This document shows positions 18,634 to 26,746 of a stretch of 64,000 nucleotides of DNA, piece after piece. The notes beneath the pieces were generated by a model. The model had not been told where the DNA came from. It did not search any database and worked only from the letters and a program-made list of their open reading frames with translations. The position numbers and the translations under genes are program-made. The number at the start of each line of letters is the position of its first letter. The stretch's first letter is position 1. Source of the stretch: Rhodospirillaceae bacterium (lineage in GTDB: Bacteria > Pseudomonadota > Alphaproteobacteria > Thalassobaculales > Thalassobaculaceae); assembly GCA_018401495.1 (NCBI GenBank), contig JAGYJX010000021.1:248001-312000 (forward strand), given 5' to 3'.

Positions 18634-19455
18634 ATGACCGACATGCTGGCGACTGTCGAAGCCCTGGCGGCGCGGATACCGGACGGTGCCAAGGTGTCCA
18701 TCGCCCCGGACTACTCGTACTGCGCCAACGCCTTGTGGCGAGCGGCGATCCGAAAGGGTGTCAAGGATCTGCACCTGATCGGGGTGCCGGTATTCGGGTA
18801 TGCCGGCGACCTGCTGATCGGCGCCGGCTGCGTGGCGACCGTCGAGACCTCGGCAGTGACCCTGGGCGAGAACGGCCTGGCACCGCGTTTCACCGCTGCG
18901 GTCAAGGAAGGCCGGCTGCGAATCCTGGACGCCACCTGTCCGGCGATCCACGCCGGGCTGCAGGCCGCCGAGCGCGGCGCGCCGTTCAGCGTGATGCGCG
19001 GCCTCATCGGCTCCGACATCCTGGCGCGGCGGCCGGACTGGCGGGTGATCGACAACCCGTTCGGCGACAACGACCCGGTCGCGGCGATCCCGGCGCTGCG
19101 CCCGGATGTCGCGGTGTTCCACGCGCCCAAGGGCGACCGCTACGGCAATGTGTGGATCGGGGTGCGGCGCGAATGCATGCTGATGGCCCACGCCGCGCGC
19201 GACAGCCTGGTGACGGTCGAGGAGATCGTCGACGGCGACCTGAGCGCCGATCCGCTGACCGCGCCGGGCACCATTCCGGGGCTGTACGTGACGGCGATGG
19301 CCGAGGCCGCCCAGGGGGCCTGGCCGCAGGCGCTGCCCGGCCGCTACGAGGCCGACCAGGCGCATCTGGCGCGCTACGCCGAGATGGCGCGCACCGAAGA
19401 CGGGTTCACCCGCTACCTGAGCGAAACCGTGATCGGCCGGGAGGCCGCCGAATGA
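18634..19455 (+). CDS. CoA-transferase-fold subunit A (GctA/IpdA-like)
   Basis: A 273-residue alpha subunit of the family I CoA-transferase fold (Pfam CoA_trans), starting MTDMLATVEALAARIPDG behind a GGAGGA ribosome site. Segments such as LIGVPVFGYAGDLLIGAGCV and FHAPKGDRYGNVWIG are typical of glutaconate CoA-transferase alpha subunits. The stop overlaps the ATG of the beta subunit. Because the beta subunit lacks the catalytic glutamate, the pair may hydrolyse a cyclic or diketo acyl-CoA as IpdAB does rather than transfer CoA (inference). Confidence 0.85.
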   Translation: MTDMLATVEALAARIPDGAKVSIAPDYSYCANALWRAAIRKGVKDLHLIGVPVFGYAGDLLIGAGCVATVETSAVTLGENGLAPRFTAAVKEGRLRILDATCPAIHAGLQAAERGAPFSVMRGLIGSDILARRPDWRVIDNPFGDNDPVAAIPALRPDVAVFHAPKGDRYGNVWIGVRRECMLMAHAARDSLVTVEEIVDGDLSADPLTAPGTIPGLYVTAMAEAAQGAWPQALPGRYEADQAHLARYAEMARTEDGFTRYLSETVIGREAAE

Positions 19456-20193
19456 CCGAGGTTCGTCCCGAGGAGATCCTGATCGCCAGCATCGCCGGCA
19501 TGCTGGACGGGCTGCGCCACGTCGCGGTCGGCGCCTCGTCCCCGGTGCCGGGGGCGGCGGCGCTTCTGAGCCGGGCGCGCTCCGGCGGCGGCCTGCGGGT
19601 GTCGGTGCTCGGCTCGCGCGACCACAACTTCTTCACCGACGGCGGCAAGGAGTTGTTCGACTGCGCCGGCCAGGGACGGATCGACGCGTTCTTCCTGAGC
19701 GGCGCCCAGATCGACGGCAAGGCCAACATCAACCTGGTGTCGATCGGCGACCCGGACCGGCCGAAGGCCCGGTTTCCCGGCTCGTTCGGCTCGGCCTACC
19801 TGTATTACGTGGTGCCGCGGGTGATCCTGTTCCGGATGGAGCACACGGTGCGCACCTTGGTCGACACGGTCGACTTCGTCTCGGCGCCCGGCACCTCCGA
19901 GGCCAACGTCTACTCGCCCCGGCGGGCCGTACAAGATGATCACCGACCGCTGCCTGTTCAGCTTCGACAAGGCCCGCGCCCGGTTCACCCTGGAGAGCGT
20001 GCATCCCGGCCACACGGTCGACGAGATCGCCGAGAACACCGGTTTCGCCTACGACCGGCCGAGTACGGTGCCGACCACCCCGGTGCCGGACGCCGCCACC
20101 CTGGCGCTGATCCGCGGACCGGTGGCCGAGCAGATCGCCGAGGTCTACCCGGCCTTCGCCGACCGCGTGTTCGGCACCGCCAGGGCAGCCTAG
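19452..20193 (+). CDS. CoA-transferase-fold subunit B without catalytic Glu (IpdB-like), one frameshift
   Basis: About 246 residues after removing one extra C in a CCCC run near 19920, which rejoins ...APGTSEANVYSP to GGPYKMITDRCLFSF. The sequence aligns by eye with glutaconate CoA-transferase beta subunits (SGAQIDGKANINLVSIGD, EIAENTGFAYD). Where those have VESG with the catalytic glutamate, this protein has VLGSRDHN, so no Glu is present. IpdB-type ring-opening hydrolases lack that residue too. The ATG at 19452 overlaps the A-subunit stop. It likely forms a heteromer with the 18634 product. Confidence 0.82.
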
Positions 20194-20268
20194 AGCCTTG
20201 CCCCGCCGGTCGCCGCGCGCGACCATCCGCGTCCGTTTGGATCGCACGCAATCCCCAGGGAGGACACC

Positions 20269-21483
20269 GTGGCCGACGCCACTCCGTCAGGCGGCGCGCT
20301 CGCCGGTCTCAAGGTCATCGACTGCACGCGCGTGCTCGGCGGGCCGTATTGCACGCAGCTGCTCGGCGACCACGGCGCCGACATCGTCAAGATCGAGCCG
20401 CCGCAGGGCGACGAGGTGCGAGACTGGGGGCCGCCGTTCGACGAGGGCGGCGACGCCAGCTACTTCCTCGGGGTGAACCGCAACAAGCGGTCGCTCGGCC
20501 TCGACCTCGCCACCGACGCGGGCAAGCAGGTGCTGCTGCGCCTCTTGGAGGGCGCCGACGTGCTGATCGAGAACTACAAGCCCGGCTCGATGGAGCGCTG
20601 GGGGCTCGGCTACGAGGCGGTGCTGCGCGAACGCTTCCCGACGCTGATCCACTGCCGGATCTCGGGCTTCGGCGAGGACGGGCCGTATGGCGGTTTCCCC
20701 GGCTACGACGGCATCATCCAGGCGATGGTCGGGCATTTCTCGGTCAACGGCGCCCCCGACAGCGGCCCGACCCGGCTCGGGCTCGCCATGGTCGACATCG
20801 GCACCGGGTTGTTCTCGTGCAACGCCATCATGATGGCGTTGTACGAGCGCCAGCGCTCGGGCGAGGGCCAGTACATCGACATGACGCTGTACGATTGCGG
20901 GCTGGCGCTCATGCACCCGCACGTCGCCAACTACTACCTGTCGGGCAGGGTCCCGAAGCAGACCGGCAACCAGCACCCGAACATCAGCCCCTACGACCTG
21001 TTCCCGACCCGGACCGTCGACGTGTTCGTCGCCGGCGGCAACGACCGGGCGTTCAAGCGGCTGTGCGCCGAACTCGGCAAGCCCGAACTGGGCGACGACC
21101 CGCGGTTTCGGTCGAACGGCGACCGGCTGACCAACCGCGACGCGCTGCGGGCCGAGCTGGGGGCACTTCTGGCCGACGTCGACGGCAACGAACTGACCGA
21201 CCGCCTGCTGGCCGCCGGTCTGCCGATCGGGCCGGTGCGCAACACCGAGGAGGTGATGACGCATCCCCACACCATCCACCGGGAGATGGCGATCGAGAAG
21301 GACGGCTACCGTTCCTGGGGCATTCCGATCAAGTTCCGCCGCACCCCCGGCTCGATCAAGAGCCGGCCGCCGCGGTTCGCCGAGCACAGCCGGGAGATCC
21401 TGGCGGAGCACGGTTTCGGCGACGACGAGATCGCCGCCCTGACGGCGGATGGCACCGTTCTGGAAACGCGTCGAAAGACGTAA
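20269..21483 (+). CDS. CaiB/BaiF family CoA-transferase
   Basis: An intact 404-residue class III CoA-transferase with a GTG start after GGGAGGAC. Landmarks are LKVIDCTRVLGGPYCTQLL, LGVNRNKRSLGLDL, CRISGFGEDGPY and AMVDIGTGL, in which Asp176 should be the acylated nucleophile. The substrate is unknown; its best clue is the company of an acyl-CoA dehydrogenase and an IpdAB-like pair. It differs clearly in sequence from the 16480 paralogue, so a recent duplication is unlikely. Confidence 0.9.
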   Translation: MADATPSGGALAGLKVIDCTRVLGGPYCTQLLGDHGADIVKIEPPQGDEVRDWGPPFDEGGDASYFLGVNRNKRSLGLDLATDAGKQVLLRLLEGADVLIENYKPGSMERWGLGYEAVLRERFPTLIHCRISGFGEDGPYGGFPGYDGIIQAMVGHFSVNGAPDSGPTRLGLAMVDIGTGLFSCNAIMMALYERQRSGEGQYIDMTLYDCGLALMHPHVANYYLSGRVPKQTGNQHPNISPYDLFPTRTVDVFVAGGNDRAFKRLCAELGKPELGDDPRFRSNGDRLTNRDALRAELGALLADVDGNELTDRLLAAGLPIGPVRNTEEVMTHPHTIHREMAIEKDGYRSWGIPIKFRRTPGSIKSRPPRFAEHSREILAEHGFGDDEIAALTADGTVLETRRKT

Positions 21484-21526
21484 ATTCAATTGGTTGACTA
21501 TCGTTAGTGATGTTGAAGGTGAGGAT

Positions 21527-22480
21527 ATGATGCGGAAGATCGCCATCCTGGACGATTACGCCGACGCCGCCCTGGATCTCGCCGACTGGGGCAGCCTGTC
21601 CGGGTTCGAGCCGGTCGTCTTCAACGACAATCTGGTCGATCACGACGCCCTGGTGGCGCGGCTCGCGGGGTTCGAGGTGGTCTGCGCGATGCGCGAGCGC
21701 ACGCCGTTTCCCGCCGCTGTCCTGGATCGCCTGCCGAACCTGAAGCTGTTCATCACCAGCGGCATGCGCAACAAGTCGGTGGACTTCGCGGCGGCGCGCA
21801 AGCGCGGGGTGGTGTGCTGCGGCACCGAGAGCCCCGGCACCACCACGGTGGAGCATACCTGGGCGTTGATCCTCGCCACCGCCCGGCACGTTCCGCACGA
21901 CGACCGGGTCATGAAGCAGGGCGGTTGGCAGACCCGCATGGGCGTCGACGTCCGCGGCAAGACCCTGGGGTGCCTCGGCCTCGGCAAGCTCGGCGGCTAC
22001 GTCGCGACGATCGCGCCTGCCTTCGGGATGAAGGTGATCGCCTGGAGCGAGAACCTGACCGCCGAACGGTGCGCCGAGGTGGGCGTCGAGCGGGTGTCGA
22101 AGCAGGAACTGTTCGAGCGATCGGACATCCTGACGATCCACATGCAGCTCTCGGACCGCTCAAAGGGATTGGTGCAAGCCTCTGATCTCGCGCGAATGAA
22201 GTCGAGCGCCATTCTGGTGAACACGTCGCGTGGCCCGATCGTCGACGAAGCCGCCCTGCTCGACACTCTGCGCGCCCGCCGGATCATGGCGGCGGCGATC
22301 GACGTGTTCGACACGGAGCCGCTGCCGGCCGACCATCCGATCCGCGGCCTCGACAACGTCGTCCTGACCCCGCACATCGGCTACGTCACCGAGGACACCT
22401 ACCGGCTGTTCTACGGGCAGATGGTCGAAGCCATCAAAGCCTGGACGGCGGGGTCGCCGATCCGGACCATCGAGGCGTGA
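21527..22480 (+). CDS. D-2-hydroxyacid dehydrogenase family protein
   Basis: 317 residues; two adjacent ATGs (21527, 21530) follow GTGAGG. The NAD-binding Rossmann motif is LGCLGLGKLGGYVA, and LVNTSRGPIVDEAAL and LTPHIGYVTEDTY carry the conserved Arg and the catalytic His region of the D-isomer-specific 2-hydroxyacid dehydrogenases. It should interconvert a 2-oxo acid and its D-2-hydroxy acid. It may close the pathway encoded upstream. The AT-rich stretch just before it contains TTGACT at 21494 and an AAATTCAAT motif (21482-21490). Confidence 0.88.
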   Translation: MMRKIAILDDYADAALDLADWGSLSGFEPVVFNDNLVDHDALVARLAGFEVVCAMRERTPFPAAVLDRLPNLKLFITSGMRNKSVDFAAARKRGVVCCGTESPGTTTVEHTWALILATARHVPHDDRVMKQGGWQTRMGVDVRGKTLGCLGLGKLGGYVATIAPAFGMKVIAWSENLTAERCAEVGVERVSKQELFERSDILTIHMQLSDRSKGLVQASDLARMKSSAILVNTSRGPIVDEAALLDTLRARRIMAAAIDVFDTEPLPADHPIRGLDNVVLTPHIGYVTEDTYRLFYGQMVEAIKAWTAGSPIRTIEA

Positions 22481-22509
22481 GCGACGCCCGCGCAACTGGG
22501 AGGACAGTC

Positions 22510-23229
22510 ATGACCGAACGCGTACTGGTGACCGGCGGCTCGCAGTCGATCGGCCGTGGCATCGTCCAGCGACTGCTCGACGACGGCTACGCCGTGACCA
22601 TCCTCGACCGGGTGGCGCCCGACCCGGCGCTGGCGGCGCGATGGGTGGCGGTCGACCTGATGGACCCGGCGGCGACCGACGCGGCGGTGCGGGCGGCGTT
22701 GGAGGACGGACCGATCACGCGGGTGGTCCACAACGTCGGCCATGTCCGCCCGAACTTCCTGGACGAGACCCGGCTGGAGGATTTCGACGCGGTCATGGCC
22801 CTGAACGTCCGCACCACCATCCAGATCACCCAGGCCCTGCTGCCGGGTATGCGGTCGGCAGGGCAGGGCCGGATCGTGGCGATCTCGTCGCGCGCGGCGC
22901 TCGGCAAGGAATTGCGGACCAGCTACGCCGCGTCCAAGGCGGCCCTGCACGGCCTGGTCAAGACCTGGGCCCTGGAACTCGCCCGCGACGGCATCACCGC
23001 CAACGCCATCGGCCCCGGCAGCATCGACACGCCGCTGTGGCGGGCGGTGAACCCGTCCCAGGATCCGCGCACCCAGAAGATCCTGGAGTCGATCCCCGCC
23101 GGCAGGCTGGGCACTCCGGAGGACATCGCGAACGCGGTGGCGTTCTTTCTCGACGCCCGCTCCAGCTTCGTGACCGGCCAGGTGCTGTACGTCTGCGGCG
23201 GTCTCACCGTTGGCAGCGCGCGGGCATAG
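22510..23229 (+). CDS. SDR-family oxidoreductase
   Basis: A 239-residue short-chain dehydrogenase. The cofactor loop is TGGSQSIGRG, followed by HNVGH in place of NNAG. The catalytic serine is in VAISSRAALG and the Tyr-Lys pair in TSYAASKAALHG. The C-terminus ends in YVCGGLTVG, the usual SDR closing strand. Asp after beta-2 (TILDRV) suggests NAD preference. ATG 22510 follows GGGAGGACAG. It is the last gene of the IclR-linked cluster; the stop codon overlaps a palindrome discussed with katG. Confidence 0.88.
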   Translation: MTERVLVTGGSQSIGRGIVQRLLDDGYAVTILDRVAPDPALAARWVAVDLMDPAATDAAVRAALEDGPITRVVHNVGHVRPNFLDETRLEDFDAVMALNVRTTIQITQALLPGMRSAGQGRIVAISSRAALGKELRTSYAASKAALHGLVKTWALELARDGITANAIGPGSIDTPLWRAVNPSQDPRTQKILESIPAGRLGTPEDIANAVAFFLDARSSFVTGQVLYVCGGLTVGSARA

Positions 23230-23271
23230 CCATTGGCTATCGCTGCGATCGATAGATTAGATTCACTCTAA
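23226..23271 (+). promoter_or_regulatory. Two dyads upstream of katG (OxyR-like and Irr/Fur-like)
   Basis: ATAGCCATTGGCTAT (23226-23240) is a perfect inverted repeat with the ATAG-N7-CTAT spacing of an OxyR half-site pair; a further ATAG lies at 23252. TTAGA-TTCAC-TCTAA (23257-23271) is a second perfect dyad whose arms and spacing equal the outer bases of the rhizobial Irr iron-control element (TTTAGAA-N3-TTCTAAA). Both lie about 380-420 bases before katG in an AT-rich pocket. The assignments are by pattern only. Confidence 0.4.
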
Positions 23272-23649
23272 ACTTTTGGCTCTGCCATCATGTCCATCGT
23301 GTTCGGCGTGACCCGAACCGATGTCGACGGAGGCAGCCATGATCCAGCGCCTGAAAACCAGCGTTCTGTCGAAACCGCGTGACAGCGACGCCGCGACAGC
23401 GGTCGCGGACGGCCAGCGGCCCGGCCCGCGCGGCTGGCATGCCGTGGCTTCGGCGAGCGGTTCGACGACGCTCTGGCGCCGGCGAGGGCGGCTTGCCACG
23501 GTTTCCAGCCTTCGGCGCGGCGATCGATAGCGGATCTTTATCGGTAATCCGGAGCGATCCCGGTTGTCTCGATCGTTCGGCGATCGCGGGCGTCGCGGAG
23601 ACGTCTGCCGGACAGCACGATTAACAGAGCTGCCTTGGGAGGGAAGACA
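23230..23649 (+). other. 420-base region between SDR gene and katG
   Basis: It holds the two dyads at its left end and one small open frame (23339-23530). No tRNA, riboswitch or clear -35/-10 pair was recognised. The katG ribosome site GGGAGGGAAG closes the region. Confidence 0.5.
23339..23530 (+). CDS. Candidate small ORF upstream of katG, unknown function
   Basis: 63 codons from ATG 23339 (MIQRLKTSVLSKPRDS), with GGAGG six to seven bases upstream and a G/C-rich third position through most of its length. The product would be basic (many Arg) without a membrane segment or known motif. It may be a leader peptide for katG or a chance frame in GC-rich DNA. No homologue is recognised. Confidence 0.3.
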   Translation: MIQRLKTSVLSKPRDSDAATAVADGQRPGPRGWHAVASASGSTTLWRRRGRLATVSSLRRGDR

Positions 23650-25866
23650 ATGGATGGCGATGGAACGCAAGGCGCCGGCAAGTGCCCGGTGATGCATTCA
23701 CGCAACACGTCTGGAGTCCGGTCGAACCGCGACTGGTGGCCGAACCAGCTGAACCTGAAGATCCTGCATCAGAACTCCGTACTGTCCAATCCGATGGACG
23801 CGACGTTCAACTACGCCGAGGAGTTCAAGAAGCTCGATCTGGCGGCGCTGAAGAAGGATCTTCACGCCTTGATGACCGAGTCGCAGGAGTGGTGGCCGGC
23901 GGATTACGGGCATTACGGCGGCTTGTTCATCCGCATGGCCTGGCACAGCGCCGGCACCTACCGCACCGGTGACGGCCGCGGCGGCGCCTCGTCCGGCACG
24001 CAGCGCTTCGCGCCGCTCAACAGCTGGCCGGACAACGGCAATCTGGACAAGGCCCGCCGCCTTCTGTGGCCGATCAAGCAGAAGTACGGGAATCGGATCT
24101 CCTGGGCCGACCTGCTGGTCCTGGCCGGCAACGTCGCGCTGGAATCCATGGGCTTCAAGACCTTCGGCTTCGGCGGTGGGCGCGTCGACGTCTGGGAACC
24201 CGAGGAGGACATCTTCTGGGGAACCGAGACCGAGTGGCTGGCGACCAGCGACAAGCCCAACGGCCGCTATTCCGGCGAGCGCGACCTCGCGGATCCGCTG
24301 GCGGCGGTGCAGATGGGCCTGATTTACGTCAACCCCGAGGGGCCGGACGGCAAACCGGATCCGATCGCGTCGGGCCGCGACATCCGCGAGACCTTCGCGC
24401 GGATGGCGATGAACGACGAGGAGACGGTGGCGCTGACCGCGGGCGGCCATACCTTCGGCAAGGCCCACGGTGCCGGCCCCGCCTCCCATGTCGGCCCCGA
24501 GCCGGAGGCTGCGCCGATTGAGACGATGGGCTTCGGCTGGCTCAGCAGCTTCGGCAGCGGCAAGGGCGGCGATACGATCACCAGCGGCATCGAGGGCGCC
24601 TGGACGCCGAATCCGACGACGTGGGACAACGGCTACTTCGACATGCTGTTCGGCTACGAGTGGGAATTGGTGAAGAGCCCCGCCGGCGCCTGGCAGTGGC
24701 ATCCGAAGGACGTCGCCGAGAAGGACATGGCGCCGGCCGCCGACGATCCCTCGAAGAAGGTCATCACCATGATGACCACCGCCGACATGGCGATGCGGAT
24801 GGATCCGGCCTACGAGAAGATCTCGCGGCGCTTCCACGCCAACCCGGACCAGTTCGCCGACGCCTTCGCCCGTGCCTGGTTCAAGCTGACACACCGCGAT
24901 ATGGGTCCGAAGGCCTGCTACCTCGGCCCCGAGGTGCCGGCGGAGGACCTGATCTGGCAGGACCCGATTCCCCGTGTCGACCACCCGCTGGTCGATGCCG
25001 GGGATGTTGCCGACCTGAAGGCGAGGATCCTCGCCTCGGGGCTGTCGATCCCGCAGCTGGTCTCGACGGCCTGGGCGTCGGCGTCGACCTTCCGCGGTTC
25101 CGACAAGCGGGGCGGTGCCAACGGCGCCCGCATCCGCCTGGCGCCGCAGAAGGACTGGGAGGTCAACCAGCCGGCGCAACTCGCCAGCGTTCTGGCGGTT
25201 CTGGAGAGCATCCAGACGGCTTTCAACGGCGCGCAGTCCGGCGGCAAGAAGATCTCGCTGGCCGACCTGATCGTCCTCGGCGGCGGCGTGGCCGTCGAGC
25301 AGGCCGCGAAGAAGGCCGGGCATGACGTCGAGGTGCCGTTCACACCCGGCCGCACCGACGCTTCTCTTGAGGAGACCGATGTCGAGGCGTTCGACGTGCT
25401 CGAGCCGATCGCCGACGGATTCCGCAACTACCAGAAGGCGGAGTACTCGGTGCCGGCCGAGGGTCTGCTGCTCGACAAGGCCCAGCTTCTGACACTGACC
25501 GGCCCGGAGATGACGGTCCTCGTCGGCGGCATGCGCGCTCTGAACGCCAACGCCGGGCAGGTCCCGCACGGCGTCCTGACCAAGCGGCCCGGAACCCTGA
25601 CCAACGACTTCTTCGTGAACCTGCTCGACATGGGCACGGCCTGGGCTCCGGCTTCGAGCGACGGGGCCGTGTTCGAGGGACGGGACCGCAAGACCGGTGA
25701 GCTGAAGTGGACCGGCACCCGTGTCGACCTGATCTTCGGGTCGAACTCACAGCTGCGGGCTCTCGCCGAAGCCTATGCCTGCAGCGACTCCGGCGCGAAG
25801 TTCGTGCGTGATTTCGTGGCGGCCTGGACCAAGGTGATGAACGCCGACCGGTTCGACCTTGCCTGA
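23650..25866 (+). CDS. katG: Bifunctional catalase-peroxidase
   Basis: A 738-residue KatG, a heme enzyme that dismutates hydrogen peroxide and has peroxidase activity. The distal pocket is RMAWHSAGTYR with Arg95, Trp98 and His99, where Trp98 belongs to the Met-Tyr-Trp adduct; the adduct Tyr is in GLIYVNPEGPDG and the proximal His in LTAGGHTFGKAHG. Both the N-terminal active domain and the heme-free C-terminal domain are complete. ATG 23650 follows GGGAGGGAAG. It is monocistronic, ending in a strong hairpin. Upstream dyads suggest peroxide or iron control. Confidence 0.97.
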   Translation: MDGDGTQGAGKCPVMHSRNTSGVRSNRDWWPNQLNLKILHQNSVLSNPMDATFNYAEEFKKLDLAALKKDLHALMTESQEWWPADYGHYGGLFIRMAWHSAGTYRTGDGRGGASSGTQRFAPLNSWPDNGNLDKARRLLWPIKQKYGNRISWADLLVLAGNVALESMGFKTFGFGGGRVDVWEPEEDIFWGTETEWLATSDKPNGRYSGERDLADPLAAVQMGLIYVNPEGPDGKPDPIASGRDIRETFARMAMNDEETVALTAGGHTFGKAHGAGPASHVGPEPEAAPIETMGFGWLSSFGSGKGGDTITSGIEGAWTPNPTTWDNGYFDMLFGYEWELVKSPAGAWQWHPKDVAEKDMAPAADDPSKKVITMMTTADMAMRMDPAYEKISRRFHANPDQFADAFARAWFKLTHRDMGPKACYLGPEVPAEDLIWQDPIPRVDHPLVDAGDVADLKARILASGLSIPQLVSTAWASASTFRGSDKRGGANGARIRLAPQKDWEVNQPAQLASVLAVLESIQTAFNGAQSGGKKISLADLIVLGGGVAVEQAAKKAGHDVEVPFTPGRTDASLEETDVEAFDVLEPIADGFRNYQKAEYSVPAEGLLLDKAQLLTLTGPEMTVLVGGMRALNANAGQVPHGVLTKRPGTLTNDFFVNLLDMGTAWAPASSDGAVFEGRDRKTGELKWTGTRVDLIFGSNSQLRALAEAYACSDSGAKFVRDFVAAWTKVMNADRFDLA

Positions 25867-25929
25867 TATCGGACCGTCTCGCCGGCGCGTGCCGGCGGGA
25901 CCCGAGCGTGGTCTCCGGAGAACTGCAAA

Positions 25930-25955
25930 GAGGGCCGCCCCACGGGGCGGCCCTC
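25930..25955 (+). terminator. Rho-independent-like terminator of katG
   Basis: A perfect 12-bp stem (GAGGGCCGCCCC pairs with GGGGCGGCCCTC) around a two-base AC loop, 64 bases after the katG stop. It is followed by GGCGTTTGCG, so the T tract is weak. Confidence 0.75.
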
Positions 25956-25978
25956 GGCGTTTGCGCTACACTGATCTG

Positions 25979-26019
25979 TTGACAGCGTTCGGTTCGCATT
26001 ATTGAATTCGGAATTCAAT
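25979..26019 (+). promoter_or_regulatory. gntR promoter with overlapping palindromic operator
   Basis: A perfect -35, TTGACA (25979-25984), is followed after 17 bases by TTGAAT (26002-26007) as -10. The -10 is embedded in the perfect 19-base palindrome ATTGAATTC-G-GAATTCAAT (26001-26019). A dimeric repressor bound there would block RNA polymerase, which fits autorepression by the GntR regulator encoded 11 bases downstream. Confidence 0.7.
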
Positions 26020-26029
26020 GGAGAGATCG

Positions 26030-26746
26030 ATGGAGCTGCGTACCCTCGAAGCCCGGCCCGTGCTGATCGACCAGGTCTACGAACGGCTGGTCGACGCGAT
26101 TTCCATCGGCAGCCTGCCGCCGGGGCACCGGTTGCGCCAGGAGAAGCTGGCGGCTGACCTCGGGGTCTCGCGCCAGCCGGTGAGCCACGCCCTGGCCATG
26201 CTCAAGAGCGCCGGGCTGGCGGTCGAGCAGGGGGTGCGCGGGCTGGTGGTCGCGCCAATCGACCCGGAACAGCTCTACCAGTTGTTCGAAGTCAGAGCCG
26301 CCCTGGAGGGACTTTCGGCGCGCTTGGCGGCTGATCGGGTGGGGGGTGACCGGCGGCTCGATGACGGCGCGATGGCCGAGGCCGTGACGCGGGGCGCGCT
26401 GGCCGAATCCTCTGGCGACATCCCGGCCGCCGTCGACTGGGACCTCCGGTTCCACGCGGCGGTGAACGCGTTGTCGGGGAATTCGGTCTTGTGCGAGGTC
26501 TCGGACGCCCAGCGGCCGCAGATCCGGCGCGTCATGGCGGTGGTCAAGGCGGACCGCACGTTGGCCACACGGATCTGGCTGGAGCACGCGGCGATTGCCG
26601 ACGCCATTCGCGCGGGTGACCCGGCTACCGCCGAGGTGCTGGCCCGCGATCACGCCGCCCGCGCCGGCGTCGAAACCAGGCAACGACTCATCGACAAGGC
26701 CGCGAAGGCGGCCACCATCCAGGAACGAGGGAAGGAAACACCATGA
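26030..26746 (+). CDS. GntR-family (FCD-type) transcriptional regulator
   Basis: 238 residues from ATG 26030, chosen because GGAGAG lies four bases upstream; ATG 26018 falls within the operator palindrome. The N-terminal winged HTH contains GSLPPGHRLRQEKLAADLGVSRQ-type sequence, and the C-terminal all-helical FCD ligand domain contains RAALEGLSARLAADR and WDLRFHAAVNALSGN with the metal-ligand His. FCD regulators respond to organic acids or sugar acids. The stop overlaps the ATG of the dioxygenase gene, making a three-gene operon (regulator, dioxygenase, dehydrogenase). Confidence 0.9.
   Translation: MELRTLEARPVLIDQVYERLVDAISIGSLPPGHRLRQEKLAADLGVSRQPVSHALAMLKSAGLAVEQGVRGLVVAPIDPEQLYQLFEVRAALEGLSARLAADRVGGDRRLDDGAMAEAVTRGALAESSGDIPAAVDWDLRFHAAVNALSGNSVLCEVSDAQRPQIRRVMAVVKADRTLATRIWLEHAAIADAIRAGDPATAEVLARDHAARAGVETRQRLIDKAAKAATIQERGKETP

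Noticed and set aside
18504..21497. A 997-codon plus-strand frame over the CoA-transferase genes
   Set aside because: Part of it is the true IpdB-like frame; the remainder is out-of-frame translation of the GctA-like and CaiB genes.
23698..25569. A 623-codon minus-strand frame inside katG
   Set aside because: It is the complement of an unambiguous catalase-peroxidase with active-site residues, so it is a shadow.
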